A stretch of DNA of 14,088 nt, from positions 13,592-27,679 of the forward strand of contig DAHUYY010000002.1 in NCBI GenBank assembly GCA_027306845.1. The letters are read 5' to 3'. The notes beneath the pieces are model-generated. The model ran no database searches. It had not been told where the DNA came from and worked only from the letters and a program-made list of their open reading frames with translations. This DNA comes from Vulcanimicrobiota bacterium (GTDB lineage Bacteria > Vulcanimicrobiota > Vulcanimicrobiia > Vulcanimicrobiales > Vulcanimicrobiaceae). Position 1 is the first letter of the stretch; each line of letters starts with the position of its first letter. Shown here one piece after another: positions 1 to 5,489 of this stretch. The translations under genes were made by a program, and so were the position numbers.

Positions 1-830
1 TCGGCGTGCAGCTCGTCCTCGACCGTTTTCTCGAACTCGCGCCGCCGCCGGGGCCACGAGCGTTCCGAAACGGCGTTCCCGTACCACCGGCATCGCCGCA
101 GTTTTCCGGATTTGTCTTTAAAATTCAGGCGAACATGGATCCGCGCCACCGCGACCGTATCGCCTTTCTCCGCGTGTGCAGCGGTGAATTCGCACGCGAT
201 ATGGTGGTGCGCAATGGCCGAACCGGAAAGGAAGTTCGGCTCGCGCGCGCGATGCGGCTCTTTGCCGACGAACGTGAATCGCTCGAAACGGCATACGCCG
301 GAGACGTCGTCGGGCTCGCCAACCCCGGAGTTTTCGCGATCGGCGACCCCGTGTTCGTCGGGAGCGAGCTCGCGTTCGCGCCGATTCCGGCTTTTGCACC
401 GGAACATTTTGCGAGCGTTCGGAGTATCGATAGCGCGGGCTATAAGTCGTTCGCGAAAGGGATCGCGCAATTGCGAGAAGAGGGAGCGGTGCAGGTATTC
501 TATCCGTATGGTTCGATGCGCTCGGAGCCGATTTTGGGCGCGGTCGGCGAGCTGCAATTCGAGGTAGCGAAGTATCGGTTAGAAGCGGAATACAACGTGC
601 GAACGCATTTTTCGCGACTGCCGCACGATACGATCCGGCGCGTGGAAGGCGAACTCATCGGCGCCACGCCGCTGCAGTTGGGAAGCGGCTCGATGCTCTT
701 AGAAGATTGGGAAGGGCGCCCCGTCTTGCTTGCCGAGCGCGAATGGAGCTTGCGCCTGATCGAAGAATGGAATCCTCGGCACCGGCTCGTGCCGTTCACC
801 ACACGTTTGCAACAGGAGGCTACGGCTTAA
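1..830 (+). CDS. prfC: Peptide chain release factor 3 (RF3), C-terminal half, 5' end outside window
   Basis: RF3 is the translational GTPase that recycles RF1 and RF2 from the ribosome after termination, in the cytoplasm. The reading frame is already open at the window edge (first full codon at base 3) and gives 275 residues to the TAA. RF3 family members are about 530 residues, so roughly the N-terminal half, with the GTPase P-loop, is outside. Visible family hallmarks are the domain II segment FSGFVFKIQANMDPRHRDR (about residues 34-52) and RTGK with AYAGDVVGLANPG further on. Domain III follows with FAPEHF, EEGAVQVF and the GAVGELQFEV stretch. These match RF3 rather than EF-G. It heads a tightly packed same-strand set: the next start codon lies 1 nt after its stop, and an AGGAGG for that gene is embedded in its last codons. 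The GTG at base 6 is not the true start, because homology continues upstream of it. Identification is secure. Confidence 0.96.
   Translation, partial: GVQLVLDRFLELAPPPGPRAFRNGVPVPPASPQFSGFVFKIQANMDPRHRDRIAFLRVCSGEFARDMVVRNGRTGKEVRLARAMRLFADERESLETAYAGDVVGLANPGVFAIGDPVFVGSELAFAPIPAFAPEHFASVRSIDSAGYKSFAKGIAQLREEGAVQVFYPYGSMRSEPILGAVGELQFEVAKYRLEAEYNVRTHFSRLPHDTIRRVEGELIGATPLQLGSGSMLLEDWEGRPVLLAEREWSLRLIEEWNPRHRLVPFTTRLQQEATA
814..819 (+). promoter_or_regulatory. Shine-Dalgarno AGGAGG for the small lipoprotein gene
   Basis: A perfect AGGAGG lies inside the last codons of prfC, 12 nt before the ATG at 832. The spacing is slightly long, but it supports that ATG as the start and indicates coupled translation with prfC. 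Confidence 0.6.
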
Positions 831-831
831 A

Positions 832-1185
832 ATGAAACGGACCGTACTCGTTCTTGCCGCTTTTGCGGTGCTCTCCTTAGCCGCATGCGGAGGAGAGAAC
901 CGTTACGAACGTCTCGCCGACCGAATCACGCGCGCGATGCAGAATAATTCCATCGCTCCGGTGCAAAACGAGCTCGCTAAAGGAATCAACATCGATCGCG
1001 TACGCGTCGCAGAGGCGGCCGATGCGCTCGCTCCGCTTGGAAAAATCGAATCGGTGAAAGAAGTGAAGCCCTGCGATCCCGGCGTGCATTGCTTCGTCGT
1101 GAAGTTTCAGAAAGCCACCTATCGCGAAAAACTTCGTCTCGACGAAAATGGAAAGATCGTTGCGTGGCGTTATTCCCCGGAATAG
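832..1185 (+). CDS. Small lipoprotein, function unknown (NTF2/DUF3887-like flavour)
   Basis: The 117-residue product begins MKRTVLVLAAFAVLSLAACGG: a short basic start, a hydrophobic core and a lipobox L16-A17-A18-C19. It should therefore be exported and lipid-anchored at C19. The mature part is about 98 residues, with an amphipathic N-terminal half and a C-terminal half that reads as a beta-rich turn region (GKIESVKEV, FVVKF, LRLDENGKIVAWR). That pattern resembles the C-terminal strands of small NTF2/DUF3887-like proteins; this is inference from the look of the sequence, not a match I can compute. Two cysteines, C81 and C87, could form a disulfide. The ATG is 1 nt after the prfC stop and the 3' end overlaps the dehydratase gene by 22 nt, so it is probably co-transcribed with both. 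I do not recognise a specific function. Confidence 0.8.
   Translation: MKRTVLVLAAFAVLSLAACGGENRYERLADRITRAMQNNSIAPVQNELAKGINIDRVRVAEAADALAPLGKIESVKEVKPCDPGVHCFVVKFQKATYREKLRLDENGKIVAWRYSPE
1150..1155 (+). promoter_or_regulatory. Ribosome binding site supporting the GTG start at 1164
   Basis: GGAAAG lies 8 nt upstream of GTG 1164, inside the 3' end of the lipoprotein gene. It favours this GTG over the longer in-frame extension to 1089, whose extra 25 residues look nothing like the enzyme family. Confidence 0.45.
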
Positions 1186-2123
1186 AAGATATTCGGGAGG
1201 CCGCCGAGCGTCTGCGTGGGGTCGCCCACCGCACGCCGGTCTTGCAGTCGCGAACGCTCGATGCACGCGTCGGGGCGTCGGTCTATCTCAAATGCGAGAG
1301 CTTTCAACGGGTCGGTGCTTTTAAGTTTCGCGGCGCGTATAATGCGCTCGCCTCGCTTTCAGAGGACGAGCGGGCTCGCGGCGTCGTCGCCTATTCCAGC
1401 GGCAATCACGCGCAGGGCGTGGCGCTTGCCGCTGCGCTGGTGGGACTCGAAGCGACGATTGTGATGCCGCACGACGCCCCGGCGAGCAAGCGCGATGCGA
1501 CGCGCGGATATGGCGCGCGTGTCGTCGAGTATCGGCGCGGCGAGGAAGACCGCGAAGCGATCGCGGCTGAAATCGTCGCTCGCAGCGGCGCGGTGACCAT
1601 CGCTCCGTACGACGATCCGCGCATCGTTGCCGGCGCCGGGACCGCGGTGCTCGAACTCTGCGAGGAGATCGGGGGCCTCGACGTGCTCGCACTTCCGGTC
1701 GGAGGAGGGGGACTACTTTCCGGCAGTGCGATTGCCGTGCATGCCACCTCCCCGCATTGCGCAATTTGGGGCGTGGAGCCTGAAACCGGGAACGATTTTC
1801 AACGCTCGCTCGCCGCCGGTGAACGCGTGAGCATCGCTGTTCCGCAGACGATCGCCGACGGCTTGCAGACAACCTCACCGGGGAAATTAACCTTCGAAAT
1901 CGCGCGCGAGCACGGCGTGCGCATCGCAACCGTCAGCGACGACGAACTGCGCGGTGCGATGCGCTTTGCGTGCGCACGCTTGAAGCTCGTCCTCGCACCC
2001 AGCGGCGCGGCGGCGCTTGCGGCATTGCTCTCCGGGCGTATAGAGCTCGCCGGAGGGAAGGTAGGCATCATTCTTACCGGTGGAAATATCGACGCGGCAC
2101 GCTTTGCCGCCGAGATCGCGTAA
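1164..2123 (+). CDS. PLP-dependent threonine/serine dehydratase (fold-type II; serine racemase-like)
   Basis: The 319-residue product has the length of the catabolic threonine dehydratase/serine racemase group and lacks the regulatory C-terminal domain of long biosynthetic IlvA. Such enzymes deaminate L-threonine or L-serine to a 2-oxoacid and ammonia in the cytoplasm. Visible are the Schiff-base lysine K54 in GAFKFRGAYNAL, the substrate loop SSGNHAQG (78-85), the phosphate-binding glycine loop GGGGLLSG (180-187) and TGGN near the C-terminus. Residues typical of serine racemases are also present: a serine at the second position of SSGNH (S79), and E205 with D211 in VEPETGND, matching the divalent-metal site. 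Activity could be dehydratase, racemase or hydroxyaspartate dehydratase. GTG 1164 was chosen because it has a nearby GGAAAG and gives the family length. The gene overlaps the lipoprotein by 22 nt and is followed after 2 nt by a membrane protein gene. Confidence 0.92.
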   Translation: MALFPGIEDIREAAERLRGVAHRTPVLQSRTLDARVGASVYLKCESFQRVGAFKFRGAYNALASLSEDERARGVVAYSSGNHAQGVALAAALVGLEATIVMPHDAPASKRDATRGYGARVVEYRRGEEDREAIAAEIVARSGAVTIAPYDDPRIVAGAGTAVLELCEEIGGLDVLALPVGGGGLLSGSAIAVHATSPHCAIWGVEPETGNDFQRSLAAGERVSIAVPQTIADGLQTTSPGKLTFEIAREHGVRIATVSDDELRGAMRFACARLKLVLAPSGAAALAALLSGRIELAGGKVGIILTGGNIDAARFAAEIA

Positions 2124-2125
2124 CG

Positions 2126-3277
2126 ATGCGCGAACTGCTGACCGGCGCGCCGCGATGGGCCGCTCTGCTCGGTCAACTCGCACACGGTGCGGCGTGGGCG
2201 CTGCTCTTCTGGATCGCGACCTCGCAGGGCGTCGTCGGATTGAGCGATGCGGCGATCGCGTGGATTCACCTCGTTGCCTTGGGTTGGATTACGTTAACCG
2301 CGTTGGCGATTTTGATACCGTTGATTCCCTCGGCGACCGGCGTTACGTGGCGTGCGCTGCGCCTACAACATCTCGCCTTGGCGGCGTTTGCCATCGCTGC
2401 AATCTCGTTCCCGGCAGCATGGCTTGCCGACATTCGCGCCGTCCCCGTCGTCGGCGGTATGCTTCTCGTTGCGATCGCGTTCTACGTTGCGCTCGCGCTT
2501 TGGACGCTAACGGGCGCTCTGCACGGCGAACGGGTCGAACGTGCCGTAGCTCGCGCGTTTTCGCTTTCGTTACTGCTCTTCGCTGCCGTCACGATCTTGG
2601 GCGCGATGCTTGCGGGGGCGATAACGGTTTCCGATATGCCTCCGTGGTTCGCCAACCTCGTGCGCGCGCACGCTCTTTTGGCGCTTTTGGGCTGGTTGAC
2701 GCTGCTGATCTATGGTGTCTCGGCGCGAACGCTGCGCTTGCTCTTTAACGTGCGGTCGCGCCTTTTATTCGCCCACATCGTGGTGGGTACGCTCGGAATG
2801 GCCGGGGCAATCGTGTTGGCGGTCGGTGCCGGCGCCGGCTCGCACACGACGATCTGGGTTGGGGCGGTTGCCCTGGCGATCGCCGCAGTTGCATTTGCAG
2901 TCGATACGCTCGATATCGTCGCACGTGCGCGCGGCGCGGCGGCACCGCGCGCGTTCGTCGCTGCAAGCATTATCTGGTCGCTTGTCGCGGTCGTTTTAGG
3001 GTTTGGAATCGTGCTCGGCCGAGACTGGAGCGAGGCCTTCGGGTATGTCGTGCTCGTTGGTTGGATCGGACAAATGCTCGACGCACACCTCGCAAGCCTC
3101 GCGCGCCCGCTCCCGGCCTGGATCGCCTTCGTCGCGTTTCAAAGTGCGGTTCTCTATGGGTTCGTTGGCTTGCTTGCGGGCTTCGCCGCGCCGGTGGCGC
3201 TCGCTGCGGCGTTCGGCATGCTCGGTTGGTGCGCTTCGGTCGTCGCGATGGGTTCGGCTTACCGCCCCATCGAATAA
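2126..3277 (+). CDS. Multi-pass membrane protein A, NnrS / heme-copper-oxidase subunit I-like
   Basis: The 383-residue product is almost entirely hydrophobic, with about 10-12 predicted transmembrane helices, so it is an inner-membrane protein. Histidines sit in helices in a pattern seen in NnrS-like and cytochrome-oxidase-subunit-I-like proteins: H48 in the segment WIHLVALGWITLTALAILIP, H82 in LQHLALA, and H182 in RAHALLALLGW followed by GVSARTLRLLF. The same landmarks recur in the convergent membrane protein encoded at 3828-5003. A role in heme/NO or redox chemistry is inferred from this pattern only; no experiment-linked motif is visible. The ATG at 2126 is 2 nt after the dehydratase stop, and a longer in-frame extension into that gene was rejected. 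The last 19 nt overlap the convergent AhpD-like gene. Confidence is high for a membrane protein and low for the family. Confidence 0.8.
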   Translation: MRELLTGAPRWAALLGQLAHGAAWALLFWIATSQGVVGLSDAAIAWIHLVALGWITLTALAILIPLIPSATGVTWRALRLQHLALAAFAIAAISFPAAWLADIRAVPVVGGMLLVAIAFYVALALWTLTGALHGERVERAVARAFSLSLLLFAAVTILGAMLAGAITVSDMPPWFANLVRAHALLALLGWLTLLIYGVSARTLRLLFNVRSRLLFAHIVVGTLGMAGAIVLAVGAGAGSHTTIWVGAVALAIAAVAFAVDTLDIVARARGAAAPRAFVAASIIWSLVAVVLGFGIVLGRDWSEAFGYVVLVGWIGQMLDAHLASLARPLPAWIAFVAFQSAVLYGFVGLLAGFAAPVALAAAFGMLGWCASVVAMGSAYRPIE

Positions 3278-3831
3278 AACTCGGCGTTCGGTCGCATATC
3301 CATCATGCCGGCCATACGGTTGGAGAAGCCGAAGAATGCCGCCACCGCAGCGATATCCCAGATATCGTTATCGGTGAATCCGGCGGCGTGCATCTCCTCG
3401 ATCTCCGCATCGGATGCGGCGAACCCCGGTTCGTTGACGCGCGACGCAAAAGCAAGAATGCTGCGCAACCGATCGCTGAGGTCGGCGGTGCGCCAATTGT
3501 TCGCGATCTGCTCGGCGAGTTGGGGATCCTTGCCGATAACGCGCAACGCCGCTCCATGCGCCGTCATACAGTATTGACAGCGATTTTCGCTGGAGACCGC
3601 GACGACGATCGCCTCGCGTTCGAAGCGCGAGAGCCCGCTTTCGCCGCGCATGAGCACGTCGTGATAGGCCATAAAAGCGCGGAAGTGCTCGGGACGCTGC
3701 GCGTAGGCGCGAAAGACGTTCGGCACGAAGCCGATCCGCTCGCGATTTTTCGCGTAGATCGCGGCAATATCGTCGGGGAGCGCCGCTTCGTCGGGTTCGC
3801 CAAAACGTGAGGGCCGTATCGGATCGTTCAT
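3259..3831 (-). CDS. AhpD-like / carboxymuconolactone decarboxylase-family peroxidase-related enzyme
   Basis: The 190-residue product belongs to the uncharacterised peroxidase-related branch of the AhpD/CMD fold. Family members use a CxxC pair and a proton-relay histidine for thiol-dependent peroxide reduction. The active-site motif is complete: E73, then C85-x-x-C88 and H92 in SENRCQYCMTAHGAAL, with the E-x11-C-x2-C-x3-H spacing of AhpD. The C-terminal helical half, with DNDIWDIAAVAAFFGFSNRM, is typical of the family. The ATG at 3831 overlaps the stop of the upstream membrane protein gene as ATGA, so the two are translationally coupled. The longer in-frame extension to 4077 is only antisense of that gene. 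The 3' end overlaps the convergent membrane protein gene by 19 nt. The fold is clear; the physiological substrate is unknown. Confidence 0.92.
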   Translation of the reverse strand: MNDPIRPSRFGEPDEAALPDDIAAIYAKNRERIGFVPNVFRAYAQRPEHFRAFMAYHDVLMRGESGLSRFEREAIVVAVSSENRCQYCMTAHGAALRVIGKDPQLAEQIANNWRTADLSDRLRSILAFASRVNEPGFAASDAEIEEMHAAGFTDNDIWDIAAVAAFFGFSNRMAGMMDMRPNAEFYSMGR

Positions 3832-5003
3832 GCTGCACCGTTCTCCGAGATCGGTGTGCTTCTCTTCTGCATGAGAAACGGCCGCGCGAGCTGGGCGAGC
3901 AGCCCTACCCAGGCAAGGAGCGCTGCGGCGGCGGCAAGGTGCCGCTGACCGATTGCGAGCAGCGTTCCGGCGAGTAGCCAGAGGGCGAGTATCGCGACGC
4001 CGAGCGCCGAGTGATTCATCTCGCCGAGCGTCGGAATGTTGCGCGTGCCTTCGCGGCGCGAACGGGCGATCCACCAAAGAAACGGAACGATGCGCTGCAA
4101 ATAGCCGATTACCGCGCAGCCGACGAAAAACCAGAGTGCGAGCACGATCGCAAGGCGCCCATCGCCGTAGGCAAGCGCGAGCGTTGCTGCGAGTGCGCCG
4201 AGACCGGAAACGAGCGCGTATGCGAGCGTTTCGCGTTGGTAGGCCGGGTTTCGCGCGCGCAAGACGCGCACGAGCGTGAAGAGGAACGCTGCGGCCGCAA
4301 CGGCGAGCGGTATGAAGACGAGCCCCGGCGCGAAAAAAATTGCAAGCAACGCGAGCGCCGCAGCGAGCCCCATCGCGCCTGCGAGATATGGTGCTTGCGG
4401 TTCGATGTCGAAACGTTCGAACATTCGCAGCAAACGTAGCGTGACGCCGACGATGAGCGTTCCGAAAAATCCCGCGAGCCCGATGAGCGCGTGCGAGAAT
4501 GCCGCCCCGCCGATCGCAGAACCATTGCGAATGCGTTGTGCCGTCCAGAGCCCGACCGATAACGTCGCGAGCAACCAGAGAAGCGAGAGCGCCGCTGCGG
4601 CCGCGGGTGCGGGTGGGCGATGCCCGCGCAAGGTCATGGCGACGATCAGCGCTTCGAGCAGCACGCCGATGAGAAACAACGTGCCGCCGTCGCGGACGGC
4701 GAAAAAGTCGCCGCGTGCGAAGCCGATGACGATCGTCGCCGTTCCGATGGTAGCCAGCGCGAGATGGACGAAGGAGAGCGGCTGCATTCGTAGCGGAGTC
4801 ATGGCGACGACCGGGATGAATTGGTAGATCAGGCCCATCGCGGTGGTGAGAAAGAAGCCGAGGATCAGCGCGTGAAGCGCTGCAAGCGGTGGCGGCGCTC
4901 CAAAGAGGCCCCAGAGTATCAGCACGCCGAGCCAGAGCAAAGCCGTCGCGACGAATGCCAGTGGAATCTGCGGCGGGGGCACGGTCGAAGCGCGTTCTTT
5001 CAC
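3828..5003 (-). CDS. Multi-pass membrane protein B, NnrS / heme-copper-oxidase subunit I-like paralogue
   Basis: The 391-residue product is hydrophobic with about 12 predicted membrane helices. It shares landmarks with the membrane protein encoded at 2126-3277: H44 in AALHALILGFFLTTAMGLIY followed by IP, H80 in VHLALA, and H171 in FSHALIGLAGFFGTLIVGV followed by TLRLLRMF. It has further histidines (H331 in the sequence MNHSALGV) and an IVPFLWW segment. Helix histidines with this spacing recall the NnrS and heme-copper oxidase subunit I-like families, so heme or copper binding is plausible but unproven. The start is GTG at 5003; no Shine-Dalgarno precedes it, while a TATACT-like element lies 10-15 nt upstream, so the mRNA may be leaderless. 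It is the first gene of a two-gene unit with the AhpD-like enzyme. Confidence 0.8.
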   Translation of the reverse strand: MKERASTVPPPQIPLAFVATALLWLGVLILWGLFGAPPPLAALHALILGFFLTTAMGLIYQFIPVVAMTPLRMQPLSFVHLALATIGTATIVIGFARGDFFAVRDGGTLFLIGVLLEALIVAMTLRGHRPPAPAAAAALSLLWLLATLSVGLWTAQRIRNGSAIGGAAFSHALIGLAGFFGTLIVGVTLRLLRMFERFDIEPQAPYLAGAMGLAAALALLAIFFAPGLVFIPLAVAAAAFLFTLVRVLRARNPAYQRETLAYALVSGLGALAATLALAYGDGRLAIVLALWFFVGCAVIGYLQRIVPFLWWIARSRREGTRNIPTLGEMNHSALGVAILALWLLAGTLLAIGQRHLAAAAALLAWVGLLAQLARPFLMQKRSTPISENGAA

Positions 5004-5013
5004 GGTGCTATCG

Positions 5014-5019
5014 AGTATA
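5014..5019 (-). promoter_or_regulatory. Possible -10 box (TATACT) for membrane protein B
   Basis: On the minus strand TATACT lies just past the terminator of the upstream operon and 10 nt before the GTG at 5003. A start 7 nt downstream would leave only about 3-4 nt of leader. No convincing -35 hexamer is visible because the position falls inside the terminator stem, so this is a weak call. Confidence 0.3.
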
Positions 5020-5023
5020 GCGT

Positions 5024-5060
5024 AAAAAAGAAACGGCCGGTGCGCCTTTGCACCGACCGT
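5024..5060 (-). terminator. Rho-independent terminator of the YkgJ-VPS10-CHRD operon
   Basis: Read on the minus strand, ACGGTCGGTGC pairs with GCACCGGCCGT to give an 11 bp stem (one G-U pair) with a 6 nt loop, AAAGGC, followed at once by TTCTTTTTT. It starts 24 nt after the stop of the CHRD-like gene and isolates that operon from the next minus-strand gene. This is a textbook intrinsic terminator. Confidence 0.92.
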
Positions 5061-5084
5061 CCTTCTGCCCGACGGAGCAATTGG

Positions 5085-5486
5085 TTAGCCTTTGATGTTC
5101 CCGCAGGCGACGTAATCCTTGAGATCCATGAGGCTCTTGTGGATATTGATCGCGTAATGCGAGGCGAGCATTTGCGAGATGGTGACTCCGCTGACCAACG
5201 TCTTGCTGACGCCGTTCACGGTATTGTGCAACGGCCATTCGGGCGCGGCATTTATATGCCCGCACGTTCCGGCGTGAATGTGCGTCGGTTGCGCCGCCTT
5301 ATTCCCGATCAGATGGACCGTAACGACGACCCCGCTCTTGGTTTGGACGAGCGTGGCCGAGCCATGCTCTCCGCTCTGATTGAGCGAAGCGATGTTAACG
5401 TTCAAATGCGTCGGCGCGGCGAGTGCGGCCCCCGCAAGTGAGAGTGCGAGCAGCGTGGTCGCCGCAATAGTAAAAATGCGTTTCAT
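5085..5486 (-). CDS. Secreted CHRD-like small protein with HIHxGxC motif
   Basis: The 133-residue product has a clear Sec signal peptide (MKRIFTIAATTLLALSLAGA followed by ALA, cleavage near residue 23), so the mature protein is about 110 residues and exported. The mature part is beta-rich. It carries THIHAGTC (68-75), then PLH, a GVTISQML stretch, and YAINIHKS with YVACG near the end. This arrangement matches small exported proteins usually annotated as CHRD-domain or Cu/Zn-superoxide-dismutase-like. No full SOD metal-ligand set is evident, so SOD activity is not claimed. C75 and C128 could form a disulfide, and H69/H71 could bind metal. AAGGGG lies 6 nt before the ATG, inside the end of the propeller gene, and only 3 nt separate the two genes. 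It is the last gene before a strong terminator. Confidence 0.82.
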   Translation of the reverse strand: MKRIFTIAATTLLALSLAGAALAAPTHLNVNIASLNQSGEHGSATLVQTKSGVVVTVHLIGNKAAQPTHIHAGTCGHINAAPEWPLHNTVNGVSKTLVSGVTISQMLASHYAINIHKSLMDLKDYVACGNIKG

Positions 5487-5489
5487 AGA

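Noticed and set aside
3061..3810. 249-codon plus-strand open frame over the AhpD-like gene
   Set aside because: It runs antisense to a complete AhpD-like enzyme and out of frame with membrane protein A; no motifs or ribosome binding site.
3832..4077. Extension of the AhpD-like gene upstream to 4077
   Set aside because: It lies within membrane protein B in another frame, and the ATGA overlap at 3831 marks the true start.
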